Assembly (NCBI RefSeq): GCF_001975825.1
Contig: NZ_MTKN01000005.1
Coordinates: 47,985-111,984 of the forward strand
DNA length: 64,000 nucleotides
DNA from: [Flexibacter] sp. ATCC 35208
GTDB lineage: Bacteria; Bacteroidota; Bacteroidia; Chitinophagales; Chitinophagaceae
Direction of reading: 5' to 3'
Shown here: piece by piece, positions 50,816 through 60,371 of the stretch
Layout: the number at the start of each line of letters is the position of its first letter
How positions within the stretch are numbered: position 1 is the first letter of the stretch
The notes under the pieces: model-generated
Databases searched by the model: none
Seen by the model: only the letters and a program-made list of their open reading frames with translations
Told to the model about the DNA's origin: nothing
Translations under genes and position numbers: made by a program

Positions 50816-51994
50816 TTAGTGATAAATAAACTCACCCTTTTCACTCCTCACCGTCACCTGTTTCTTCTCTGCCGCCTCTACCCTTCCTACTATCTTCGCT
50901 TCTATATTAAAGCCCTCACTAATTTTAATAATATCCGCTGCTATCGCCTCAGGTACATACAATTCCATTCTATGACCCATATTAAACACCTGATACATCT
51001 CCTTCCATCCTGTACCGGATTGCTCCTGTATCAGACTAAATAACGGTGGAATCGGGAACAGGTTATCCTTAATCACATGCACGTTGTCAACAAAGTGCAA
51101 CACCTTTGTTTGCGCACCACCACTACAATGTACCAAACCATGAATCTGTGCACGATATCCTTCCAGCACTTTCTTAATCACCGGAGCATATGTACGGGTT
51201 GGAGACAATACCAGTTTACCCGCATCAATACTACCAAAACCCGGTACCTCTACCTTATCTGTCAATGCTTTTTTACCACTGAAGATCAGGTCATAAGGAA
51301 TACCCGGATCATAGCTCTCCGGATATTTCTCCGCTATCGTTTTATTAAATACATCATGACGGGCAGAAGTCAGACCATTGCTGCCCATACCGCCATTGTA
51401 AGCTGTTTCGTAAGAAGCCTGACCATAAGAAGCCAGTCCCACAATCACATCACCCGCCTGAATGGTATGATTGGAAATCACGTCTGCTCTCTTCATTCTG
51501 CAGGTCACGGTAGAATCCACGATGATAGTACGTACCAGATCTCCTACATCCGCAGTTTCACCACCCGTAGAGAAAATGGAGATACCATACCCTCTCAGTT
51601 CTTCCAGGATCTCTTCCGTACCATTGATAATGGCAGCAATCACCTCACCAGGTATCAGTCCTTTATTACGTCCAATGGTAGAAGACAGGAGGATGTTTTC
51701 AGTTGCACCTACGCACAGCAGGTCATCAATATTCATGATGATAGCATCCTGTGCAATACCTCTCCATACAGAAAGATCACCAGTTTCTTTCCAGTAAGTA
51801 TAAGCCAGAGAAGATTTGGTACCAGCACCATCGGCATGCATGATATTGCAGTAATCTGCCTGTCCACCGAGAATATCGGGTACAATTTTGCAGAACGCTT
51901 TTGGAAACAGGCCCTTGTCAATGTTCTTTATCGCATTGTGCACGTCTTCTTTTCCAGCTGAAACACCGCGCTGGGCGTAGATATTCTGATCCAC
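50816..51994 (-). CDS. purM: Phosphoribosylformylglycinamidine cyclo-ligase
   Basis: Purine biosynthesis: ATP-dependent closure of FGAM to aminoimidazole ribonucleotide. 392 residues, longer than the ~345 of E. coli PurM but of the form common in Bacteroidota. ATP-site segments are DYCNIMHADGAGTKSSLAY and QDAIIMNIDDLLCVGA, then STGGETADVGDLVR, GLASYGQASYETAYNGG and the C-terminal GLVHCSGGAQTKVL and MGHRMELYVPEAIA. Monocistronic, with a good promoter directly upstream. Confidence 0.93.
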   Translation of the reverse strand: MDQNIYAQRGVSAGKEDVHNAIKNIDKGLFPKAFCKIVPDILGGQADYCNIMHADGAGTKSSLAYTYWKETGDLSVWRGIAQDAIIMNIDDLLCVGATENILLSSTIGRNKGLIPGEVIAAIINGTEEILEELRGYGISIFSTGGETADVGDLVRTIIVDSTVTCRMKRADVISNHTIQAGDVIVGLASYGQASYETAYNGGMGSNGLTSARHDVFNKTIAEKYPESYDPGIPYDLIFSGKKALTDKVEVPGFGSIDAGKLVLSPTRTYAPVIKKVLEGYRAQIHGLVHCSGGAQTKVLHFVDNVHVIKDNLFPIPPLFSLIQEQSGTGWKEMYQVFNMGHRMELYVPEAIAADIIKISEGFNIEAKIVGRVEAAEKKQVTVRSEKGEFIYH

Positions 51995-52024
51995 CAGTTA
52001 ATTTTAATGTGATTAATCAAAGTG

Positions 52025-52056
52025 CAAAAGTAACGGATTCCCCCTTCCCGCGCAAA
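52025..52056 (-). promoter_or_regulatory. purM promoter
   Basis: On the minus strand TTTG (52053-52056) and an exact -7 box TACTTTTG (52025-52032) are separated by 20 bases, the best full match to the Bacteroidota -33/-7 promoter in this window. The leader is about 25 bases. Confidence 0.75.
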
Positions 52057-52196
52057 CCCTTCACTTTCAAATAGGCCGCAGGAGCAGGAGGAATAATCAA
52101 AACAGACGAGAGGAATAATCAAAATGCACCGTCCCCTTTCAATCATTTATATCGAAATGTTGTAATTTGCATAGATATTTATATCGAAGGCGTATT

Positions 52197-53129
52197 ATGC
52201 TCATACACAGGGACCTTACCCAATTGCCAGCTTTTAAGCGGGCAGTTATTACCATCGGAACATTTGACGGCGTTCATACCGGACACCGCCACATCATCCG
52301 ACAATTACAACAGGCTGCCACTGCCTGCGATGGTGAGACAGTGATCGTCACCTTCGATCCTCACCCAAGGGAAGTACTGCAACCGGGGAGTAATCTTGTC
52401 CGACTCCTGACCACTTTAGATGAAAAGATTGCTTTACTGTCGGCACAGGGAATTGATCACCTGGTGATTGTTCCTTTTACACGCGAGTTTTCTGAGCTCT
52501 CGGCCCAGGCTTACCTGGAGGATTTTCTGATAGAAAGATTCAAACCTCATACGATTATCATTGGTTACGACCACCGATTCGGGCATAACCGCGAAGGTGG
52601 ACTGGAATTGCTGGAAGCGGAGCAGACGCAGTATGGATTTAGTTTGATCGAGATTCCGCAGCAGATTGTGCATGATCTGACAGTAAGTTCTACCAAAATC
52701 AGGAAGAGTTTGCAGGAAGGGAATGTGCATCTGGCAAATGAATTGCTTGGTTATCAGTATTTTCTGGAAGGAACGGTGGTGCATGGAGATAAGATGGGGA
52801 GAAAATTAGGATATCCGACGGCAAATATTCAATTGCCAGATCAGCGGAAATTGATACCTGCACAGGGGATTTATGCGATCCGGGTACATGTGAAGGAGCA
52901 GGAGCAACCATTGAATGGGGTGATGAGTATTGGAACAAGGCCTACTTTTAATGGAAATGATTTGCGCCTGGAGGCACATATATTTGATTTTAAAGGGGAT
53001 TTATATGAGCAGGTGATTAAGGTGGAGATGGTGAGCTATATCAGGGCGAATCAGAAGTTTGACAATGTGGACGCGCTGATAGCGCAGATGGATAAAGATA
53101 GTACAGAGGCGAAAACCTTGTTAGGATAA
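52197..53129 (+). CDS. ribF: Bifunctional riboflavin kinase/FAD synthetase
   Basis: Phosphorylates riboflavin to FMN and adenylates FMN to FAD; cytoplasmic, 310 residues. The N-terminal nucleotidyltransferase domain has AVITIGTFDGVHTGHRHII (HxGH), VTFDPHPREVL and IIIGYDHRFGHNREGG. The C-terminal flavokinase domain begins near residue 180 with GDKMGRKLGYPTANIQL and GIYAIRVHV. ATG at 52197 starts the family N-terminus; the frame extends to 52167 without support. It is divergent from purM. Confidence 0.95.
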   Translation: MLIHRDLTQLPAFKRAVITIGTFDGVHTGHRHIIRQLQQAATACDGETVIVTFDPHPREVLQPGSNLVRLLTTLDEKIALLSAQGIDHLVIVPFTREFSELSAQAYLEDFLIERFKPHTIIIGYDHRFGHNREGGLELLEAEQTQYGFSLIEIPQQIVHDLTVSSTKIRKSLQEGNVHLANELLGYQYFLEGTVVHGDKMGRKLGYPTANIQLPDQRKLIPAQGIYAIRVHVKEQEQPLNGVMSIGTRPTFNGNDLRLEAHIFDFKGDLYEQVIKVEMVSYIRANQKFDNVDALIAQMDKDSTEAKTLLG

Positions 53130-53135
53130 AAATTA

Positions 53136-53180
53136 CAAAATCAAAAAGCTTTTACCTTCGGTAAAGGCTTTTTGATTTTG
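53136..53180 (+). terminator. ribF terminator
   Basis: A stem of 21 pairs with one mismatch (CAAAATCAAAAAGC and TTTACC arms) with loop TTC. It is directly followed at 53186-53201 by the GC-rich motif GGCCTGCGGCTGGCTT that also trails the three-arm elements. Confidence 0.9.
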
Positions 53181-53217
53181 GGCCGGGCCTGCGGCTGGCT
53201 TAATGCATAAATGCGTC

Positions 53218-54213
53218 TTAGTTCATTATTTTATACGCCAGTTCTTTCATTAATTCTCCATCCTCTACCCCACTGTCGTTGATACCGATGCTCCTTAAAT
53301 TATAATGATGTAAAAGCAATATCGCCTTCTCCGTTCCCTCTACCCCATATTGCCTTGCCGCCGCCATATAATCCTTTACAAAAAACGGATGCACCCCCAA
53401 CGCCGCTGCAATCTCCTTCTCCCCTCCTTTCACACCAAAGAGCTGACTCATCTTACTAAAGAAATTATACAATGCCGGCAATACCATTTGTATAGGCCCT
53501 GCCTTCGGATTAGCGGCAAAATATTGGATAATACGTATCACCTTACCCATATCCTTCTGGCCAATAGCATTCTGTAATTCAAATACATTGTATTCCTTAC
53601 TGATCCCTACATACTTCTCAATATCATTCTCATCAATCTTCTTTTCAGGCGCCAGGTTCACCAGCAGTTTTTCAATCTCATTCGCCATACGGGACAGGTC
53701 ATTGCCGATATGATCAACCAGCAAAATACCTGCTTTCTGAGAGATGGCCCTGCCCAATCCATTCACATATGCATCTACCCAGGCCGGCAACTGATTATCA
53801 TACATCTTCTTGGTACTGAGTAGTACCCCTCTGTCTTTTATCAGTTTTGCTATCTTACTGCGCCCATCGATCTTACCCTGTTTATGTGCCACCACAAAAA
53901 TGGTGGAATCCAGTGGTTTATCGATATACGTCTCCAGTTTCAGAATATCCTTCATAGCCTGGGCCTCTTTCAACACCACTACCTGCCTTTCGGCAAACAT
54001 AGGGTATCGTCTACAGGCATTAACCACCGCACTCCAGGAGGTCTCCTTACCATATAATATAGTAAGGTTGAATCCCTTCTCTGATTCATCCAGCAGGTGA
54101 TGCTCCGCATAGTTGGTCACCTGATCGATAAAGAAGTCTTCATCTCCTTCCAGCCAGTATAACGACTTGAACTTCTTTTGTTTCCAGTCTTTTATTATAT
54201 CCTGATAATCCAT
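53218..54213 (-). CDS. holA: DNA polymerase III subunit delta
   Basis: Clamp-loader subunit that opens the sliding clamp; 331 residues. The N-terminal SLYWLEGDEDFFIDQVTNY and VVLKEAQAMKDI fit the AAA+-like domain I without a working P-loop; LLVDHIGNDLSRMANEIEKL, then the C-terminal collar domain (VLPALYNFFSKMSQLF; AAALGVHPFFVKDYMAAARQ) are diagnostic. It lies 8 bases after the exonuclease gene, so the two are one operon. Confidence 0.93.
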   Translation of the reverse strand: MDYQDIIKDWKQKKFKSLYWLEGDEDFFIDQVTNYAEHHLLDESEKGFNLTILYGKETSWSAVVNACRRYPMFAERQVVVLKEAQAMKDILKLETYIDKPLDSTIFVVAHKQGKIDGRSKIAKLIKDRGVLLSTKKMYDNQLPAWVDAYVNGLGRAISQKAGILLVDHIGNDLSRMANEIEKLLVNLAPEKKIDENDIEKYVGISKEYNVFELQNAIGQKDMGKVIRIIQYFAANPKAGPIQMVLPALYNFFSKMSQLFGVKGGEKEIAAALGVHPFFVKDYMAAARQYGVEGTEKAILLLHHYNLRSIGINDSGVEDGELMKELAYKIMN

Positions 54214-54221
54214 TCCCTAAA

Positions 54222-54950
54222 TTATTTAATATATACGACATCCCCATCTTCCATCAGGGGCACTCCCTTGAACCGCATCAGGAGCTGGCCTACTGCTACC
54301 ACGTCTTTCTGACAATAGGTAACAATCCTTTCCAGTCCATTGGCTTCTTCATAATATACTTTTGCCACCATACTTCCATCGATATCATCTTTGGGCGTCG
54401 GTATACCAAGTATCGCTGTTAATAACTTCAGGGAAGTATAGTTTTTAAAGTCGCCAAACCGCCATAACTGCATCGTATCCAACATAGGTACTTCCCAGGG
54501 TTTTAGGTTATGCAGTTGTAAAGCAGGTGGCAAAGATAGCTGATGGATCACAGACCGCCTGCAAATAAAAGGAATATCAAATTCTTTGATGTTGTGACCT
54601 GCAAACTGGATTTTGGGATTTTTTATATAGAACTTATTTACCAATTCTAAAAAACTGCTTAATAAAACCTTTTCATCGTCATGATAAATTGATTTGATAC
54701 GCAATTGATAACGACCATTTTCTACGGTAAAAAATCCAACGGAAATACAAACGATTTTTCCAAATTCGGCATAGATCCCCGCCCGGTCAGCGTATAGGTC
54801 TTCCCCTTCGGCTGAATCTGGCGCAGTTTTTGCGATTTTGTCAAGCCAAAGCATTTGCATGTTTTCCGGAAGACAATCAAAAGCCTTAACAGCAGGTGTT
54901 GTCTCTATGTCAAGCAGCAGTAATTGATCTAATGCGATATTCGGTAACAC
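54222..54950 (-). CDS. DEDDy-type 3'-5' exonuclease (PolB-exonuclease-like)
   Basis: 242-residue predicted nuclease of the ribonuclease H-like fold, related to the proofreading domain of family B polymerases but standing alone. ExoI motif LLLLDIETTP supplies Asp and Glu; ExoII is FAGHNIKEFDIPFICRR; ExoIII is IVTYCQKDVVAVGQ with Tyr and Asp in DEDDy order. It is the first gene of an operon with holA, which suggests a link to replication or repair. The substrate is unproven. Confidence 0.9.
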   Translation of the reverse strand: MLPNIALDQLLLLDIETTPAVKAFDCLPENMQMLWLDKIAKTAPDSAEGEDLYADRAGIYAEFGKIVCISVGFFTVENGRYQLRIKSIYHDDEKVLLSSFLELVNKFYIKNPKIQFAGHNIKEFDIPFICRRSVIHQLSLPPALQLHNLKPWEVPMLDTMQLWRFGDFKNYTSLKLLTAILGIPTPKDDIDGSMVAKVYYEEANGLERIVTYCQKDVVAVGQLLMRFKGVPLMEDGDVVYIK

Positions 54951-54999
54951 AGTTGAAAAACAGTTTATAAATTTTTATAATTAAAGTATTTTTAACACT

Positions 55000-55007
55000 T
55001 ACATTTG
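55000..55007 (+). promoter_or_regulatory. -7 box of the frameshifted gene
   Basis: TACATTTG, exact TAnnTTTG, gives a leader of about 45 bases before 55060. Confidence 0.55.
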
Positions 55008-55059
55008 TATAATCAGTTTTAACCATATAACAATTAAAATTAAATAAATAATAACGACT

Positions 55060-56021
55060 ATGACTGAGAACACATTTAACAAACCTGCTTCGGGCTCTCC
55101 CGGATCTGAAAAACCAAGAAGCCGTAATGGACTGATATATGGTATTTTAATTGCAGCACTGGCCGGTACCTGGATCTACATGCTGTATGACAAAAATAAA
55201 TCCAGCGAAATTCAAACGCAACAAACTGCGCAGATTGATTCCATTTCTTCTTCACGGGACGCACTCCAGCAGGAATATAATGCAGCCAACGCACGTCTCG
55301 ATGACCTGATCTCCCAGAACACCCGCATGGATAGTCTGGTGAAAACAAAAGATAAGGAAATTGCAGACATGAAATCCAGAATCAATAGCATTTTGACCAA
55401 CAAAAATGCTACCCAGTCTCAGCTGGCTGAAGCTCGTCGTCTGATCGAAAACTGAAAGGCAACATCAGTTCATATCAGGAAACGATCGAAAAACTGGAAG
55501 GCGAAAAACTGGTACTCACCGACGAACGTAATACTGCACGTAAGGAAAGAGACTCAGTAGGTTCTATCAAAGATAGCCTGAACAAGAAAGTAAATCTTGG
55601 TTCCGTATTACACGCTTCCAACATTCATTTACAGCCGATTATGCTGAAAAAGAATGGTAAAGAAGTAGAAACAAGCAAGGCAAAACGCGCTGATATGATG
55701 CGTGTGACCTTTGACCTGGATGAGAACAGAATTGCTCCAACCGGTAACAAAGAACTGTATGTTGCTATCTCCGCTCCTGATGGTACACCACTGGCTGTTG
55801 AAGCCCTTGGTTCAGGCAGATTCACACTGGACGATGGTACAGAAAAACTGTATACTGCAAAGAAAACTGTAGCCTATACCTTAGGTCAGAAACAGACCGT
55901 GGTAATGGACTGGAAACAAAACTCCGATTTCAAACCTGGTGATTACAGTGTTGAAATCTACCATGATGGTTTCAAAATCGGTCAGGGTAAAGTAACACTG
56001 AAGAAAGGCGGATTGTTCTAG
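55060..56021 (+). pseudogene. Membrane-anchored coiled-coil protein, interrupted by a frameshift
   Basis: A gene of about 320 codons is split by a one-base shift near 55446-55456. Part 1 (55060-55455, 131 residues) has one transmembrane helix (GLIYGILIAALAGTWIYML) and a coiled coil. It stops at LIEN-TGA. In the -1 frame the coding continues without break (LKGNISSYQETIEKLEG) to 56021, through more coiled coil and a C-terminal beta domain (MRVTFDLDENRIAPTGNKEL to KIGQGKVTLKKGGLF). The break lies in GAAAACTGA; one more A would restore a single frame. The C-terminal part has intact codon usage, so this is a recent mutation, a sequencing error, or recoding. Function unknown. Confidence 0.82.
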
Positions 56022-56049
56022 TAGTTTTCTTCTATATATTATTAAATGG

Positions 56050-56075
56050 GTCCCGGTGTCTTATGATGCCGGGAC
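56050..56075 (+). terminator. Terminator after the frameshifted gene
   Basis: GTCCCGG and complement CCGGGAC with a 12-base loop, followed by TTTTTATTT. The gap 56022-56358 holds this terminator and AT-rich sequence with a near-consensus -7 box (CATCTTTG near 56187); I see no gene there. Confidence 0.85.
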
Positions 56076-56358
56076 TTTTTATTTAAGAAAAAGATAGCAC
56101 TCCTTTCAAAAGTTAACACAACAGTCATTTGTTAATGATTAGTTATTTGGAAAAAGACATATATAAAATTCTAATTAATTCCCCCATCTTTGCACTAATC
56201 TTTTATGGTATAGATGGAAACCCATGCCCAAAAGGTTGCAATTTCATGTGAAAACCGGGGAATGCATAACCTTGCATCACCATGTGTCCCCCCCTATCTT
56301 ATATTGTATGTTATTGGGATTGAGTTCAACAAACAGTGTTAAAATACAGGAACCGATT

Positions 56359-56757
56359 ATGCAGGAAAACACGAAGCAGGTGTACGTCGTAGACGATGAT
56401 GAGATCTTTCATTTCATCCTGAAAAAGATGTTGGAACAACAAGCCGACAATCTGGAAATCACCAGCTTCCTCTGCGCAGAAGATGCGCTGGCTCAGTTAC
56501 AAGACCAGCCGCAGTACATGCTGCCCTCCTTAATCATCCTGGACATGAACATGCAACGTATGAATGGATGGGACTTCATCGAAGCCTATAAAACGATTAA
56601 ACCAACCCTCAATCAACATATTCCCATCATCATGTGCTCTTCATCTATGGACATGCGGGATATGCAGAAAGTACAACGCACACCGGAACTAATGGCCTAC
56701 ATAACCAAGCCCTTAGACCCCATGAAGATGAAAGTGATCACCGATGTACTTGCCTGA
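56359..56757 (+). CDS. Stand-alone response regulator receiver domain
   Basis: 132-residue single-domain CheY-like protein without an output domain. The acidic pocket is VYVVDDDEIFH, the phospho-acceptor Asp is in LPSLIILDMNMQRMNG, the conserved Ser/Thr in IPIIMCSSS and the Lys in AYITKPLDP. The frame is open upstream to 56224, but that stretch has no receiver-like sequence, so ATG at 56359 is used. No histidine kinase is adjacent; it may act in a phosphorelay encoded elsewhere. Confidence 0.92.
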   Translation: MQENTKQVYVVDDDEIFHFILKKMLEQQADNLEITSFLCAEDALAQLQDQPQYMLPSLIILDMNMQRMNGWDFIEAYKTIKPTLNQHIPIIMCSSSMDMRDMQKVQRTPELMAYITKPLDPMKMKVITDVLA

Positions 56758-56796
56758 GGACCTGAATCAGATTATGGAATGGACAATACAATAAAA

Positions 56797-56821
56797 AAAC
56801 GCCGGCGTTCTGCCGGCGTTT
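56797..56821. terminator. Bidirectional terminator
   Basis: A 10-bp perfect GC-rich stem (AAACGCCGGC with its complement) around a 5-base loop lies between the convergent response regulator and ABC-F genes, with A-run and T-rich flanks. Confidence 0.92.
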
Positions 56822-56841
56822 CTCTTTATAATCTGTTGTGA

Positions 56842-58503
<1,662 letters not shown>

Positions 58504-58700
58504 TTAAGGCGCAAAGTTACGAAAAAATATACGGTTTCAATATTTTATCGCATTAATCAAAATTTAAGCCCGCAGCAGGTCAACACCCCAAAACAAAGGG
58601 CTTTTGACAAGCGCTCCCCCCCTTTACCCAGGTAATTTTTCTTCTCATGCTAATACCTTAATTTTAAACCCTGCATTGATCCACCTAATTCACTTTCGCC

Positions 58701-59354
58701 ATGACTAAATACGACGAGATCTTCGAGAACAACAGACGTTGGATAGCCTCCAAAACTGCTACCGACAAGGAATTTTTTGAAAAAATGGCCAACGAGCAGA
58801 AGCCAGAATACCTCTACATAGGCTGTAGCGATAGCAGGGTACCCACCAATGAGATCATGGGGTTGGATGCCGGTGAAGTCTTCGTTCACAGAAACGTAGC
58901 CAACCTGGTCAATAATGTTGACCTGAACGTAATGTCAGTCATCAACTACGCCGTTCGCCACCTGCAGGTAAAACACATCATCGTATGTGGCCACTACAAC
59001 TGCGGAGGTGTAAAAGCAGCCATGCAATCAGCCGACCTCGGTCTGCTCAATCCATGGCTCCGCAATATCCGCGACGTATACCGCCTGCACAAAGAGGAGC
59101 TGAACAACATTGAAGACGAGCATGCACGTTACAATCGCCTGGTAGAACTGAATGTACAGGAGCAATGTGTGAATGTTATCAAAACCGCCGCCGTACAGCA
59201 ATCCTACCTTCTGAACAAGTTCCCTACCGTACACGGCTGGGTGTATGACCTGAAAAACGGACAACTGATAGATCTGAAAATTGATTTCGAAAAAGTCCTC
59301 CACGAAATTCAGGAAATCTATGACCTGACTGGTACAGGATTGATGAAAAAATAA
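58701..59354 (+). CDS. can: Beta-class carbonic anhydrase
   Basis: Zinc enzyme interconverting CO2 and bicarbonate; cytoplasmic, 217 residues. Zinc ligands and catalytic dyad are visible: Cys in YIGCSDSRVPTNEIMG with Asp-Arg, and His and Cys in IIVCGHYNCGGVKAAMQ; VFVHRNVANLV is also conserved. It is followed by murI after 4 bases, so the two are probably co-transcribed. The 212 bases between it and the divergent ABC-F gene hold no recognisable feature. Confidence 0.96.
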   Translation: MTKYDEIFENNRRWIASKTATDKEFFEKMANEQKPEYLYIGCSDSRVPTNEIMGLDAGEVFVHRNVANLVNNVDLNVMSVINYAVRHLQVKHIIVCGHYNCGGVKAAMQSADLGLLNPWLRNIRDVYRLHKEELNNIEDEHARYNRLVELNVQEQCVNVIKTAAVQQSYLLNKFPTVHGWVYDLKNGQLIDLKIDFEKVLHEIQEIYDLTGTGLMKK

Positions 59355-59358
59355 AGAA

Positions 59359-60186
59359 ATGACAACTGGGCCAATTGGCGTATTCGACTCCGGCTATGGA
59401 GGACTCACGGTGCTCAAAGAGATCATCACCTCCCTGCCACAATACGATTATATCTACCTGGGCGACAACGCCCGTGCCCCCTATGGCAACAGAGGATTTG
59501 AAACCATTCATACCTACACACTGGAATGTGTACAGCACCTTTTTGACATGGGCTGTCCTTTGGTAGTGCTGGCCTGTAATACGGCCTCTGCCAAGGCACT
59601 CCGCACCATTCAGCAAAAAGACCTGCCGAACATAGCACCGGATCGCAGGGTCTTAGGGGTGATCAGGCCGACTACCGAAATGGTAGGCACACTCACCCAG
59701 ACCGGCGAAGTAGGAATATTGGCGACAAAAGGTACGGTGAGCTCGGAATCGTATCCTATTGAAATCAAAAAGTTCTTTCCACACGTGAAAGTACATCAGT
59801 TGGCTTGTCCGATGTGGGTGCCTTTGATTGAAAATGGGGAGGCAGATAGCGAAGGGGCTGATTATTTTGTGAAGAAATACCTGGATCAGATATTGACGGA
59901 TGCACCGGATATTGATACGCTGGTGTTGGCGTGTACTCATTATCCGATTTTGACCAGGAAGATAAGGCAGTTTTTGCCCGCGGGGATTACGCTTTTATCA
60001 CAGGGAAAGATTGTAGCCCATAGCCTGAAAGATTATCTGGTAAGACATCCTGAAATGGAAACGAGATTGAGTAAGAATGGTAGCAGGAGATTCTTTACAA
60101 CAGATGATCCGGTTATTTTTGAAAAGCTGACAAACATCTTCTTTGGAGAGACAGTTAAGACTGAATTCTTAGAACACAAGAAATAA
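59359..60186 (+). CDS. murI: Glutamate racemase
   Basis: Makes D-glutamate for peptidoglycan; cytoplasmic, 275 residues. The two catalytic cysteines are in VVLACNTASAKALR and TLVLACTHYPILTR; N-terminal GPIGVFDSGYGGLTVLKEI and YLGDNARAPYG are diagnostic. It lies 4 bases after the carbonic anhydrase. Downstream is copy 4 of the three-arm element. Confidence 0.96.
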   Translation: MTTGPIGVFDSGYGGLTVLKEIITSLPQYDYIYLGDNARAPYGNRGFETIHTYTLECVQHLFDMGCPLVVLACNTASAKALRTIQQKDLPNIAPDRRVLGVIRPTTEMVGTLTQTGEVGILATKGTVSSESYPIEIKKFFPHVKVHQLACPMWVPLIENGEADSEGADYFVKKYLDQILTDAPDIDTLVLACTHYPILTRKIRQFLPAGITLLSQGKIVAHSLKDYLVRHPEMETRLSKNGSRRFFTTDDPVIFEKLTNIFFGETVKTEFLEHKK

Positions 60187-60221
60187 AATGAATTAAGCCG
60201 GCCGCAGGCCATTGCGCGATT

Positions 60222-60348
60222 CCAATAAAAAAGAAGGTGTATCATTAATAATTGAAACTCCTGAGAAACGCATACAATGGAATCTGGCTCCATCAGGTAT
60301 CCGAATTAAAAGAGGGTGTATCTGAAATTACACCCTCTTTTTTATTGG
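60222..60348 (-). repeat. Dispersed three-arm intergenic element, copy 4
   Basis: On the minus strand, A (60348-60329) can pair with A' (60320-60308, 13-bp hairpin) or with A'' (60241-60222). The outer pairing spans 20 bp including a copy-specific CCAAT/ATTGG extension, with one G-U that exists only in the minus-strand transcript. The core matches copy 1 closely (GGATACCTGATGGAGCCAGA). The GC-rich tail GGCCTGCGGCCGGCTTAAT follows (60210-60192 on the minus strand). It lies between the convergent murI and oligopeptidase genes. Confidence 0.82.
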
Positions 60349-60371
60349 TAGGAATTTAAAATAGTTTAAAA

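Noticed and set aside
51077-51961. 294-codon open frame opposite purM
   Set aside because: Long but entirely antisense to a clear purM, with no recognisable motif.
55440-55460. Programmed -1 frameshifting
   Set aside because: The site lacks a canonical slippery heptamer and I see no obvious downstream stem; an indel in the A-run is simpler.
56224-56358. Upstream extension of the response regulator
   Set aside because: The extra 45 codons have no receiver-like sequence and include the likely leader; ATG at 56359 begins the canonical domain.
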